Shown here: positions 1-13,848 of the stretch, in pieces
Numbering within the stretch: the stretch's first letter is position 1
Layout: every line of letters begins with the position of its first letter
From: Chlamydoabsidia padenii
Lineage: Eukaryota; Mucoromycota; Mucoromycetes; Mucorales; Cunninghamellaceae
DNA: 64,000 nt
Assembly (NCBI GenBank): GCA_025330725.1
Contig: JAIWND010000001.1
Coordinates: forward strand, 1,178,001-1,242,000
Reading direction: 5' to 3'
Made by a program: the position numbers and the translations under genes
Notes under the pieces: generated by a model
Databases searched by the model: none
Seen by the model: the letters and a program-made list of their open reading frames with translations, nothing else
Told to the model about the DNA's origin: nothing

Positions 1-3000
1 CTCGCCTTCGCATACATTGAATCTGTCTACTGATGTAATGGACCATGGCTATCCTTTTGGTGTTGACCCCAACTTGACGACTTTTGAATACTCTTCTGCG
101 ACTGACTATTCATCATTTGCCCATCACCAACATTCAACGGGACTGGAACAATTCAACAACAACAGTGGATTGAATTCCAGACGTCATTCGGTCGCAATAG
201 GGGAAATGGATTATCATTATCATTCAACCTTCAACATGAATAAAGGTGATCATTTGTCTATCAATACTGACCATCATCTCGATAACTTGAACAACAATTT
301 ACCTTTTATGAAACAAGAACCACTGGACGAAATGAATTGGGACAGCACGGATTTTCAGCATTTATTTGGTGGAACCTCTTTACCTTCCTCCTTCTCTTCT
401 CATTCAAGCGGGACTACATTTGACACTTTGGATCAACCTGCTACTCATCAACGTACTTTGTCTCTACGATTGGAAAACTTGCCTTCATTACAACAACATC
501 AAGATCATGGTCCATGTGCCTCACCAACTACACCTGTCTTCTTCTCTCCTACCTTTTTGGACTCACTCAAAACAGAAGAAGAGGGGAATAACTTCAATAC
601 CAATCCTTCTATTGGGTCTACTCTACTTGCTCAATCCATTGATCATCAATACCAATACCCACCTACTCATCATCAACAACAACAGGAACATGATATTGAT
701 CTTTCGACAGGTTATATTGTACACCCTGATCAATTGGCTATGCAACTTTCTGTACAACAACAACAACAACAAAAACCTTCTGGTCTTTGGCTGATGGATT
801 CTACAAGCTCAACCAAGCGACAATCTGTATCGAAACGACGATCAAGTACCAAAACAATCAAACAATCACCACCCTCTTCACCAGCCACCACCACGTCTAC
901 TTGCTCACCATCTCCACCAATCACACCTTCTCAACATGTATCCAACTTTGAATCATCCTTCCATCACACTCATCCTTCCATTCCTGAAGAAGACGATGAT
1001 ATGGTATCAAAAGGAGCAAAGACAATCACTGATGATACTTTGGAACGCCATGCCGAACGACGCGTGAAAAATAGTTTGGTATCAGCACGCATCGTACAAG
1101 GGGCCATTTCTGCAGCACAACTTAAACCTTTGATACAACAATATCTCTTGTCTGATGACCCAAGCTCTTATGGTGAACACTCTGTTACGCTTCTGACCAG
1201 CAGGGTGGCACAGAAAAGTTATGGAACTGAAAAACGGTAAAGAAACTAACTGACTGACTGACTAGAACTATTTTTTTTTTTTTTTTTAAAGTTTTCCTCC
1301 TAAATATCTTTTTTTTTTTTTTGGCATTTTATTATATTAGGTTTCTGTGTCCTCCTCCTACAACCATTCTATCTGGTGCATCATGGTGGACAACAACGGG
1401 TGATCAGGATGAACTGGCGACAAGTCAATTTTACTCTCCTTCTGCTAATGGTGATATTCTTTGTCCACCCAAATTGACTATTCATATCTCTGGTGAACCA
1501 TCAAGTCATGATGGCACGTTGGAATGGTCTTATCCCAATGGATCAGTGATCGATAACGGCACGCCCTCTTTAGCAGCAGCAGCAAGGGCCTCCAGTCTAG
1601 GTGAAACTACTATCTCTGGTAAATGTGTCTCCAAACAACTTCATATCAATGATGCAGATGAAAAACGACGTCGGGTGGAAGTCATGGCTAAAATTCAACT
1701 CGGTAACGGTCTTTATTTGGGCACTTTGACAAGTAAAGGAATCAAGGTCATCTCAAAACCAAGCAAAAAACGACAAAGTCTCAAAAATATGGAATGTAAG
1801 TACTAATCGTGACTTTAGGTTTAATTAATCTGACTCTTCCAACTTTTTATTATTAGTATGCATCCATCATGGTACGACTGTGTCTTTGTTTAACCGGATT
1901 CGATCTCAAACAGTATCAACAAAGTACCTGGGTGTGTCTAATGATGGTGACCCTTCTGGAAATGGCAATGCGGGCACTTGTTTTGTGGCACGCACTGGCT
2001 CTTGGGATCCATTTGTGGTTTGGATCGTTGACACCTCACGGTCACCAGAATCAGCATCGTCAACTCCTCCTGGTATGCCACACCATCCACTCAATCCTGA
2101 TTTCCCTCCTCCTCCTGCCATTGCACTTCAATCCGGGATCAGTCTCCAATCTCCTGTGGCTGTCCATTATAATCAACCTGTGGTCTTACAATGCGTCTCT
2201 ACTGGTCTCGTCAGCCCGGTCATGGTGATACGAAAAGTCGACAAGGGAAGTACTGTCCTCGGTGGAAATCGTGTGGAGGATCTCTCAGGGGTCACAGGTG
2301 GTGAATGTGGCGATGAAGCTATTGGTGATCCTGTCTCTCAACTACACAAGATTGCCTTTCAAATCATCCAAGATCCTTCAGTGGCATATAATAACAAGGC
2401 GACATACAAATCATATCATCACCAACAACAACAACAACAACAACAACAACCCATATCGTCTGATTGGACTCTACCTCGAACATCTCACTCTGTCACTTAC
2501 TTGGCATGTTTGAATGATGTGGTGGGCATGCACAAAACAACGTCTATGCGTACCTTGGTATCATCTAAACCTCCTTCCAGTCCTACTTGTACGAATGGAT
2601 TACCGCCATGGAATATGGAAACACCATCGTCCTCACTCTCTACACCTTCACTCTACAACAACAATAAAGATCCGACTGATGTGATGGCAACCGCTGTGGT
2701 CTCTTCTCAAATTGAACCAGCTGGGAAAGTCGTCCGCAAACGCCGTGTGTCATGTGATGTTGTCAAGTCTGGAAACCTCATCAAGTACTCGGCAAACAAC
2801 AATAACAGTATGGCAGGTCAGCGCCGACGTGTGAATTCTCTGAACGATGTACCTACCAAGATGATAACAGGTGAAGGTACTCTAGGTGGGCGACGTAGTA
2901 GTCTGGCTGATAGGCGACTCAGCTCTGATAATGGCAATCCTGTGGATGGTAGTTGTTGGACAGAAGATGTTTCGGATGCGGCGGTTTGGACAATCGTTGG

Positions 3001-3460
3001 TACTGATGTGGCCAAGTACACGTTTTGGACTCCGCCTTCTTTCTCAACCGCACCACTCCTCTCACCCTCTTCTTCTTCTTCCTCTTCCTCTTCTTCACAA
3101 GATATTGGCGGCGACGATCTGACGACATTTAACAATCCATTTACTCGACCTCAACAAAGTCATCCTATCACACCATTCCCGATCATCAGCCATATCAACT
3201 CAACGGCGGCGACAACCATGCTGATTACGGGTGAAAATTTGACAAGGGATCTATCTGCTTGGTTTGGTGATATCAAGGCTCCTCTTACGGAATACAAGTC
3301 AAGGGAACTACTCGCTTGTCATGTGCCCGAAGAGTGCGAATTGGCGTCAAGTTTGGTGGCGAATCCTGATGAAGAATGTCCTCATCTCAGAAAACTTCCT
3401 CTCCTGTTGGTCCGTGGTGATGGTGTTGTCTACCGTACAGGTCAATTTTATACTTTTTAA
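1..3460 (+). CDS. CSL (CBF1/RBP-J kappa/Lag-1) family transcription factor, possibly 5' partial
   Basis: Sequence-specific nuclear DNA-binding factor of the CSL family. Exons 2-1236, 1341-1795 and 1857-3460 join in frame. The frame is open to the window's left edge; the first ATG is at 38 (1,085 aa from there), so the true start may lie outside. Residues 1 to about 340 are a Gln/Ser/His-rich low-complexity tail. The Rel-like N-terminal domain follows (VTLLTSRVAQKSYGTEKR across intron 1, then FLCPPPTTILSGASWW). The beta-trefoil core begins with GTTVSLFNRIRSQTVSTKYL, the DNA-contacting segment of the family. The beta-trefoil is interrupted by long Ser/Gln-rich insertions, as in other fungal CSL proteins. 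A C-terminal IPT/Ig-like domain ends LLLVRGDGVVYRTGQF. The introns are 104 and 61 nt. An AATAAA signal lies near 3600. Family assignment is firm; fungal target genes are not known from this sequence. Confidence 0.93.
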
Positions 3461-4007
3461 TCATCTCCCTCCCTTTTTTTTTTTTTTTGTACAGTACATT
3501 CCATATTATGCTACATATGCTTCCTTTTTATGTCGACCTATCTTTTTTATATATATGTTTTATGCTGTATATTCCCTCTTTGTTTTATGTCTTTGTAAAT
3601 AATAAACAATCTTTCTTTTCAACTTATCTATGCTATTCTAGCGTATTACTCTATTTGTAAGTCCGGTACCACAATGACAATGCTACACTGGGTGTAAATG
3701 AAGCCTGAAAAAGGAAATGGACCGCGGTCATCGTCCCTTCAAAAGGTATGGTATGATGGTAACAGTAGGACAATTCATGCAAAACAAGAAGAATCAACGA
3801 GGTTTTTATTTATTTGTTGTCATTTGTGTGTAATACTATACTAAAGCCTATTTTTTTTTTTTTTTTGGTGTATGTGTATGTGTATAAAATGTGATTTTTT
3901 GGGGAGGGGAAAAGGGGTTGTGTGTGTGAATAACATATAAAAACAAAGAGGAGGGGATATTGATATAAACTACAAATAAAGTAAAATAAAAAAAAAAAAA
4001 AGTATCA
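3461..4007. other. Intergenic, convergent 3' ends
   Basis: Tail-to-tail gap between the CSL gene (+) and the PHD gene (-). It contains poly(T) runs near 3472-3487 and 3849-3865, an AATAAA-type signal near 3600 and AT-rich DNA. I see no gene. Confidence 0.6.
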
Positions 4008-4796
4008 TCATTGAGTGGTTTGTGAATCATCACAATGGAAGTCGTCATCAAAGTTGGCGAATTGGAACCAATCAGTAGGAGGCAAATCATGTGGAGAGAG
4101 ATCAGAAGAAGGCAGGTCCATGAGATAGGGTAAATCGTCATCCAAGGTACTTGTCATGGCATCTGAATATAAAAGAGAAGGTATGTCTGCCGTTGACATT
4201 CCCCACATGTTGACATCGTTATTATGATTCTTGTTATTCGAAACAGACGGTGTTGTTGTTGTTTGTCCTGCATCCAAAAGATCATCCCATACTGGTGGAG
4301 TGGGTTTGTTTTCCGGTACTGTTGAGGGTTGTTGATCTACTGATAATCCAGATGTTGGCGTGTTGTTCAATTGGTCGAAAATCAACGAAGCCACATCTTG
4401 TCGCTGAGGTGATGGATCCAATCGACGTCGTTTACCAAGTCGATCTGTACATCGAGGGCAGTTGTAAATATCATCAAGCACACCATCGTTCGTTCCAACA
4501 CAATCCAAATGGAGCCATAGTTGACATTCGTCACATTGCACCATCATCTTTTCGTCGTCAGTAGGATGGTCGCATACACAATTCACGCCACTGGATTTCG
4601 ACCCAGAAGAAAGTGATGGGCTTGCTTGTTGTTGTTCGGTGATTGGTTGTTCTTGAGATTGGGTGGTTTCCATTTGCTGTAATACGGGTGGTGGTGGTGC
4701 TGATGGCATAGACGGACATCTATTGAAATGATAAGCCAATCCATTTCTTGTTTTATATTTCTTGTCGCAAGGCACGCAAACATATATCTGAGAGCC

Positions 4797-4835
<39 letters not shown>

Positions 4836-6306
4836 TGAGTGTGAATTGAAATGATTAGATTAGGTAATTTACCATTTTCCAGTTTAACAGGGGATACTAG
4901 TGATGCTTGTATGCGGCCTTCATCTCGAGGAGAATCGCTATCTGCTGTTTTTGGTTTAGCCCGTCGTTTTCGTTTTGTGTCAGTCTTGGATGCAGATGGT
5001 GATGATGGTGGTGGTAAAGACACAACATGGCGTATTTCATCGGTACGATCGTCAATTGAAGGAGAAGAGCAATCCAGTAAATACTTCAAGTGTTGTTGTT
5101 GTTGCTGTTGTTGCTGCTTGATTCGATGTCGTTTCATATAAGCATCCCGATGACGAAACAAGTGTTGACCGTTACCAGAGACACAGAGATCGCTTTGAGA
5201 TCGTTTGGAAGACAAGTCAATTGTATGTTTTTGGAATGTCGGCCAAGTAGAGTAATCAATTTCGTCATCCCGTAAAACCTTTGCCGCAGAAGAGATGGTC
5301 GGATACATCTTGGTACAATCCTTGCCTTGAGATTCTTGTTGTTCTTCTAATTCCAGTTGAGCGAGGATACGATACTTTGCTTGAGAAAGCCTGACTTTGA
5401 GAAGATCGGTCAAGTTCTTGATGTTATCAGAAGCAAAGTCACCAAGAGTAGGTTCAGATGGCCAAAGATCGATACAGGTTTGATAAAGTGAGGAAGAGAG
5501 TGACGACAAACGGCAAAAGGATGATGATGTTGTTGTTGTTGATTTAGGTTTCATTTTACCAGTGGTGGTAAAGATGGAAGGTAAAGCAGGTTTTGATGGC
5601 GATCCATGAGGAGAGACAGGTAATGAAGGGTCGATTCGGCGACTGAGTAGTTTAAGTTGTTCAGGTGACATTCGTTGTTCAATAAGGTGGCGACGTTGGC
5701 GATGATCCTTGTTGTCCTTAATATCATGTTTTTCATCAAACACATTGTCGATGTTGTTGTGATAAGATTGATTGACCTTGTTCACAACTGAGAGTGATAC
5801 TGTTTTACCACCTTCTGTTGGGCGACATCGCGTCTGTTCCATCCGTCGAGGTGGTGCCGATGGTCTGACTTGAATAGCGTTGTCAGAAGACCCCGTTGAA
5901 GAATAACCAGGGTAACGGTGACCAGAAGATGAGGTTGACCTTTGGTTTTGACGAAGGACAGGAGGTCGGTTTTCTTTTTGGATTCGGTCATCGTCCAAAA
6001 GAGTCAGTGAAGGTATACTGTTGGGTTTGCTGGATTGGTGATGTTTAAAAGTCAAGTCGTTTTCATCTTGATACAATGTTGAATGAGATAGACCACCACG
6101 ATGACCTTGCACAACAAGACGATTGTCAAGTGATGATAAAGCTTGTGACTTCCTGCAGTCGATAGTGGTGTTTAATAATATAAAAAGATTTAGTTGCTAA
6201 TTACATATACATGATAGGAAGAGTATTCTCTTCATGGTTCAATATATGAGACTCTTTTAATGTTAACAAACCTTGGTGTAAGTGGTTTATGCCTTGGTTG
6301 TTCCAT
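4008..6306 (-). CDS. PHD finger and C2H2-like zinc protein, 700 aa
   Basis: Probable chromatin-associated protein. Exons (transcript order) 6306-6272, 6152-4873 and 4795-4008 give 700 aa. The start ATG at 6306 is the first in frame and encodes MEQPRHKPLTPR before intron 1. The middle exon is Ser/Gln-rich with a conserved-looking helical block (LGDFASDNIKNLTDLLKVRL) that loosely resembles the GTB helix of Whi5-type cell-cycle repressors; that link is only a guess. A single C2H2-like finger (YVCVPCDKKYKTRNGLAYHF, then NRC in place of a second HxxxH) follows intron 2. A PHD finger comes next, with the order C-x-C, C-x2-C, H-x2-C, C-x2-C (CVCDHPTDDEKMMVQCDECQ, WLHLDCV, YNCPRC). The acidic C-terminus could be an activation region. 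The histone mark bound cannot be predicted from the sequence. Confidence 0.85.
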
Positions 6307-6343
6307 TACACAGCAAATATAAGAGGGGATAAAAGGAAGGGTA

Positions 6344-6393
<50 letters not shown>

Positions 6394-6831
6394 AGGTGTG
6401 GAAGAGAAGGGGAGAAGGAAAAAAAGGAAAGAAAGACGAATTAAAAAAAGTGAGAACTCAGTTCTTTAAAGTCACACCGAAAAAAATTTCATGAATGTGC
6501 GGAGCGGGAGAAATGTTGGCTTTGGACAAATCCTGTAGTAAATGGTATACATATGTGTTGAATATGGTTTTTATTAATGTATATACGTTTGCATGTTATT
6601 ATAAGGTTGTGTGTGTGGGAGAGAGTTTGTATATATAAAAATGTCTATCTAGGTAAACACAGAGGTGGGAGAAGAGCGGAGGGGGGGAAGATAATCTAAG
6701 TAACTAAAATAACTATGGTGCAAAATTGTAATAGATGATAATCGTGGGTTTAAAAATAGGGTAAGAATGAAACAGACAGGTAGGGGAAGGGGGTAAGGGG
6801 GGTTGTTAACTAAATCAAAATACGGGAATCA
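6307..6831. other. Intergenic with 47-nt poly(A) tract
   Basis: Head side of the PHD gene and tail side of the spectraplakin-like gene. A poly(A) run spans about 6345-6391, followed by purine-rich DNA (gga/gaa) to about 6440. No gene seen. Confidence 0.6.
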
Positions 6832-9800
6832 TCAGGAGAATCGCTTGATGGGAGTAGTTGCATCTTCTTTGGCCTTTGTCATTTTCATCACCACTTGATG
6901 TCCGTCTTCACCCACATGAATGAATGTGTCACCTTCCTTGTATCCACTAGGCACCGGTGATCTTGATCGATTAGATGATTTGCTGTGTGAGTGATTGGGA
7001 TTGAGGCTTGAGCTACTGATACTTCCACCACCACGAATGGTAACCCGTCCAGAAGGTGATGCACTTCTTGCTAAAGGTGACATAGTATCGCCGGATTGGT
7101 CCCCTTGAATCGAAGTATGGCTGATGCTGTTCTTGTGACCATGATCTACAATAAAAAGCAAAAAAACAAATTAATATGACACAATCACAAATCATACATA
7201 TTAGCAACAAAACTAGGTTTTACCTTTCAAGAATCTAATATAGTCAACCATCACATATAAAAGAATAAAAGTATAATGTTAGAATTCACTCATTCTCTTT
7301 TTGTGTGTCGGATTTTTACTTACTGTGATAATTCCACCCAACCTGCACCGAAGAATGGAAGGAATTCATACATGTTTCAAAAAGGATAAACAAGGTTAGT
7401 ACATGAGCATAAATGACACGATCTCCAATGATATTACCTCCACCCACGCGGACCATCACCATCTTGCTAGATAGAATACGGCAGTACACAAGACGATCAC
7501 CAAAATAGTATTTACCTATTCAAGTTAAACAGATAGTTATTGAGATGCAAACCAATCAATTTTTAATCGTCACTTACCAACTTCACCAGACACCATTTTC
7601 ACACTGACATTAAACGCGCTGTCATTGACAATACGACCAAGTTGCACGTCCAATTCATTCTTCGGATCAGATACATAAGTAGAAGGTGGTTTACTGGAAG
7701 GGGCATTAGGTGTCTTGGACCTTCGCACAGTGTTTCCAGTTAGTCGACGTTCGGCTGATGATGTTGATGATTGGAAGCTAGGTCTTCTTGTAGTTGTATG
7801 GCCAAGAGGAGGTGGTAAACTACCAAGTGATGACGATGATGATGATGATTGTGATGATGAATCCCCTACAGGTGTTGATGATCGCGTTGTTCCATGTCCA
7901 GATTTCTTGTTGTGGTTGGCAGGTGATGATGTTTTTCTTTTTGCAAGGGCCAATTTGGTGAAGAATTCATGATTTAAAGCGTTTATGCAAGTGTGTAGTT
8001 CCTTTTCCCGTGCTGCTGCTGATGCCTGTGCCTTGGTCCATCGGTCTACGGTTTTTTCCAGTCGTTTGGCCACCCGGTGATTATCGTCCACAAACTGTTT
8101 ACGAGCTTCTTCTTTTGCTGATCCCAGTAGCTTATTGATCCTTGGCCCATTGGTCTTGTATATATCCACCAAGTGTCGCAAAAGTTCTTGAAGATCCGTC
8201 TTGACAAATTTACCTTGGATTACCTTGGCATGATGAGGAGCGGAATTTTCGATTGCTACCATAACTTGTAAGATCTGTTCATCCACCTGATCGATGATGC
8301 CCAAGAAGAGAGTGATGTTTCCTTCGGTCTGTGCTTGTTCTTGTCGTATTTGCATGAGATGATAGAGTTGATCAGTTGCTGTCGAGAGCTGAGCACGTTG
8401 TTTTCGTATCAAGCCGTCGCTGTCCGAAATGCTGGCCAAGAGGATATCCATTTCTTGAATCTTTTCAGCCAAAGTCACCTTGATTTCGCGATCCAGTTCC
8501 TTCAGCTCGTCTTCTTCTACAGTGACACTTTTCCCAGATAGCTGTAATGTGTTGATTCGGTCCTTGATGTCGTCCACATATCGTAGTGCTTCATTGAGTT
8601 TGTTGCTTCCATGCTGGCGCCGATACATTTCGTCTAATCGTACTTTGGTGTCATCCATCATGGTCTTGATATCAGGCCACATGCGTCTAATAATGCCTTG
8701 ACAATATTCCACCGCCTTGTTTATGCTTGAGGTCCTTGCCACACCAATGCTTTTATATAGCTTGCTTTTCTTGAAGTCATTACCCATGGAGAAGAAGAGT
8801 TGCACCGAGTTTGCCAAATCATCATTGCGCCGATTAAAGTCAGCCAAATCAGGTAATGCGTTCAGTCTTGACCGAAGGACTTGTTTTGAGTATTTCAGAA
8901 GAGTCGCTTTCATGTCAGATATCGACCGAGTCAATTCCACTACCAATAAAGTAAAAAGTTAATACGGTCTTTTTTTTTTTTTTTTTTGATGTTGCAATAA
9001 CCCTACCTTCCATTTTTGCATGCTTCATCACAACTCTGAGAGCTGCTATATATTCAAATTCAGTCTGAGTAGCGGAGTCCAAATCTTGAAGAGCTTTGCA
9101 TAATGGTCGTTTAATGGTTTCCAGTTGTAAAGAAGGGACATCGTAGTAATCCACCAGCTGTTTTGACTGATTGAGCACCACTTGGTAATCATCTTTGCAC
9201 TTTTCATGGACTTTTTCAATATTGTTGATTGCCGCCACATAGGTTTGTGAGATATGGTTGATGGATTCCGGTCGTTTACCCACGAGATCAGGGTTGGCCA
9301 AGACTTGTTGTCGAATAAATTTGAGTTGTTCTTCGCATACCAGTTGAATCCTAGTCACTTCGTCGGCAAAACTTTGTAGTAGCTTTCCTCGTTCCAGCTG
9401 TCGCTTGTGTTGATCCAGTTCGTGTTGAAGACCGTCCACCATTGCCACCACCTGTTGATAGCGTTCACCAAATGCAGTCGATCTATTTTCCAAAGAGTTC
9501 ATCAAGTTAAGAGCTTCAGCCATTTCAGCAGCTGTGTCGTCCCGGATTTTTTTCTGCAAGGATGTCACCATGTCCATAGAAGGAGAAGGATGGAGATTGG
9601 CCAGGTTGGTTTGGATAACTTGTGCATTTTGTTCCACCTTGGCGAGCATTTCATACCCCTGAGCTAATCGAGAAGCCATGGTAGCCAAATTAGAGACAAC
9701 TTGCCCTTGAGTTTGTAGTAATTTCCAGCTTGCATCAACAGTTTCTTGCGTAGCGTCCATATCCGATAAGAGATTATCACATTCACCACCACCCACCTTT

Positions 9801-12800
9801 TGCGTTTGAATAAAGCTGTTGTAAGCACATAGGTCGTCATATGCTTCCTTGCAATCCGATATCTTGAGCTTGGTTTCTTGATATGCATCCAGTAAAGAGT
9901 CCCGATAATCATGGATAGTCGCTTCATCACCAACTTGTCCATAGGTTTGTTGTATTTCCAAGAGCACTCCTTGAGCATCATCAATCATAGTTTTGACGAC
10001 AACAGCATTGTCCCCATAAGTCTTGTATAACCGGTTCAAATTGACCACATCGTAAAGCCTAGCCAAGGTATTTCTTGTAGACAAGATTGTTTCGCCCACC
10101 TGATCCAACCGTTGTTGCAATGAGTCGTTTCCGAGTTTGTTATCCAAGGCGGTCATCATTCTTGTCACAGCATTGTAGTTGATCTTGTCCAGGGCGTCAA
10201 TTTGTTTCTGCCATTGAGTAATATGATCGTCTGTAAGTAAAGTGAAATCCATAGTGGCAATGTCCCCTTGTAATTGATGGATGGTTTCTTGCAAGTGGTT
10301 AATGTGATTGTTCATTTCCGCCGAATCCAAAGCCCCGAGCAGTCTCGTTGTTGTTTCTTTTGCCGTTTGTTGTAAGAGTTGCCATTTGTTTTCCATTCGG
10401 ATATAATCATCCAAGCAGGTATCATCCCCATCACCAGTGTCAGACGAGAGTGTACCTTTGTAAGTGTTGTATGCTGATTGAAGTGATGCCAAGACTGTGT
10501 CGTTTCCTTGAGTCGCAGCTTCGATGCTTTCTGCAATACCGATAGCACCACGCAATTGCTGAATATCCACCATATTGTTATTAGAGCCACTTTCACCGTC
10601 GTATTGACCATTGGCAGCTGTTTGTAGCTTGTCCATATGCGCATTGATCCATGATTCGCAGGTTTCCACTTGATTGATGTATAAGACACGTGACATTTCC
10701 AGCCGAGACATGCGTTCCTTGGAGTCGAGTAGTGATCGAAGTCCATTTGACAATTCTTGTAATCGTTCCAGTCGAGTGTCAATAGTTTCCGTGATGATTG
10801 CATTGGTTGTTTCATCCTTTACGCCAGAGACTTTTTGTGCTGAAGATAACTTGGATTTGGAATACCCAGCCAGTAAAGAGGATGAGGAGGGTAAGCTTCG
10901 GACAGGTAAAGGAATCGTTGGTACTATTTCTTGTCGAATATCATCAATGCCAGAGTTGAATCGCTGCAGTCGTTCCCCATGGTCAGCCAACCAATCCATA
11001 TCACCTTTTCCTTGAGCATTGTCATCAGTTGCATCGTCAGGAGATCGACTTTGGTCCAAGAATTCTTCACGAATCACCTCCGCAGATTGTTCAAGTTGAG
11101 TAGTACGCCAAAGGAAAGTAGCCATAAGACACCGCTGGTTGATGATTTCATTGCCGAAGACCAGATCATTTTCAACATGGTTGTACGCCTCGGTTAAAGC
11201 AGTAATTATATGTGCTGTCCATTCGCATGCCCGATCATTATCACCGTTTCGCTTTGCCGATCCCCAAGTTTGTACTTCTTGTTGTAAAGTTGATAGATTA
11301 TGCTGATGATAGTTGTCCAGATTTGCCTTGATTGCCGCCCAAGTATTACGTAAATCAGTTTCATCGTTTTCAGAGATAACGATGCCTGGATACCAACGAG
11401 CTTTTCCCTCTACGAATGAGTTTACTTCAATACCAAGGTCATCGAGATCATTCAAAGCTTCATTGACTTGATGCTGCCATTTTTGTTGTTCCTTTAGTCC
11501 AGCTATATCTTGAATCTTAGCCTGAAGATTGTTTTGACATCGTCCAAAAGAGCGTTCCATGCCGACCAACTTGGTTTCCAGTCGGTCACACACCTTGTTT
11601 GCTGATGATGCCGGAAGTTGCTTGCGAATAAACGGGGATAAGTCATTAGTAAACCTGGTACGCACATTTTTGACCGCCTGATCTGCCGACTTGAGTTGTG
11701 CGTCAATAGAGATAGACATGTTATCGCAAGCACCAAAATCCACAATAGTCAAATCGTCTTGCATTGATTTTTCCTTCAGATCTGAGACCAATGGATGGAT
11801 TTGTTCTTGAATTACGCCTATTTGATTCGTCACTTGTTGCAAATCCACATTCCACCCGAGATAATCTTGAATCATTTCCAAAGTCAAAGATTCCATAGAC
11901 GCCTGTTGTTCGAGATGATCCATACCAGTACCAACTTTGTCCAAAAGTTCACCCAATAATTTCGTGTCGATCCCATGAGCCCCATCTTCGGGTTTGCCAG
12001 TGGTGTAAAGTTTAGTCGCTTGAAGCTTGAGAGGATTGACATGACTTTCCTTGAATGTAGTAGTATCACCTTGTAGACGAGTTATATATTGAGCATGTCT
12101 GGAGATATCTTCTTCGGTGACAGTAATAGAGTCGTCGGCCAAATCCAAGTGCGATGTTTTGAGTAGACCAAGTTGCTTTTCAATCCACTCCAGTTGACTA
12201 TTTGCTTCATCCAAATATTGTGTAATATCCGACTTTGCCTTCATCATTATTGTGTGACGCGACTCCATCTGTTCCAGGGTCTTGATAAGAGAATGAAGAT
12301 CACCGTGTTTTGAATCGAGCCACTTGTTAACTTGTTCAGTTCCTTCGCCATCTGCTATCAAGGAGCCTCGTAGACTAAGAAAAAACAAAAAAAAAGAGAG
12401 AGAGAGATTAGTTTTATAATGTTTTGTTTTGGGGGGAAGGCCTCTTACCTGTCAAATATAGTTGATGAGTTCGTAGGTGCCTGGATTTCCTTTCTTTTCC
12501 CAGTAATAGAGTCCACCAATTGTTTGAATTCAACGAGAAGACCGAGACCGGTGGAGCTTGATTCATTAGACCCGGTTTCTTCAGCACTTGTTTCAACCCC
12601 CGGAGTAAATAGTTTGACCAGATCATTGTATACATTGTCCCCACGGCGAGTAATCACCTTGGTTTCATCCACCATGTCTTTGAGTGCCTGTCTGTATTTT
12701 GCTGAATCTTGTACAAAGAGATAGAGTTGTCCGAGATCATGTTGTTTAGCGATGAGAGATTGGCGTTTTTCAACGAGTAGCGCAGGTAATGATGTCCCCA

Positions 12801-13802
12801 GCTGTTGATAAGCTTTTTCCAGTTCACCATAGCTTCCACTTTGGGATAGTGGAGGCAAATCTTCGAGTGATTCCATCAAATTGCGCTGTTGTTCCAACTT
12901 TTCCATAGTTGCACCACCGTCGTCGTTATCTTCTTTACCTTCATCGTCGCCACCACTGAGATCAATATGCATAGTACCAAAATAGTTCAACAAAGCCCAC
13001 AAGCTTCGAGCCACACCATCCAAAGCGCCAGATGCATCCACTACTTGATCTTCCCATACTTTTCGCTTGCGCATGATAACCAGTTCGATCGATCGTTTTT
13101 CCAAACATTGTCGCAAATGCATATAGCTGCTATCCAAGTCTTCTATGGCATTGATTAAGGTACTGCGATCGATGGAGATGGCATTGGATGCGTCGATTTC
13201 ATCTTCAATGGCAGATACACGTTTTTGGAGTCTTGAGAGATCGCCTTCCTCGAGTTGTTCCATCCGTACAAGCATACCATCCAGTTCCCGCTGATATTTT
13301 TCCATAGTAGTTGCCAGATCCACCAGTTCTTCATTTTCACCATCGTCTTCGTTGTCAATACCATTCAGCCAGCTTTTCTTGTATGATTTCCTACGTTCGT
13401 CAAGCCATTGGATGAGGCGCATCATTTCTTCATAAGCCAGAGTAGCACGTTGTTGAAGAGAGAGAGCCCGTCGATGACTTGCTAGTAAATTTTCAAGAGC
13501 TTCAGCAATTGTCGCCAGCTGCATAGCATACCCCTGAATTTTTTCCTTGATATAGTTGTTGGCTAGTTCATTGTCCTGCTTGTCGTGAGCTCCCACCACC
13601 AAAGTTGTATATGCTGGAGGTTCAGTGTACATAATCCTTGAGAAGCCATAGGTGATAAGTTGTGATGATTCTTCTTTGAATGTTTGTACCTGGTCACCAT
13701 AAATGTCGCTATCGCTGTCGGTATCGTTGCCATCACCTCCATTGTTCCCACTATACATTGTTGATTTGGTTTGAGAAAGAAAAGTTAGTTTCATAATGGC
13801 GT

Positions 13803-13848
<46 letters not shown>

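Noticed and set aside
2818..3135. Antisense ORFs opposite the CSL gene (Glu- or Lys-rich).
   Set aside because: Shadows of a Ser-rich coding repeat (TCT/TCC run); no splice or start support.
4781..4795. CTCAG acceptor closer to the PHD finger exon (before ATATATG).
   Set aside because: It gives the wrong phase; the AAAAG/GCTCTCAG acceptor at 4796 restores the finger frame.
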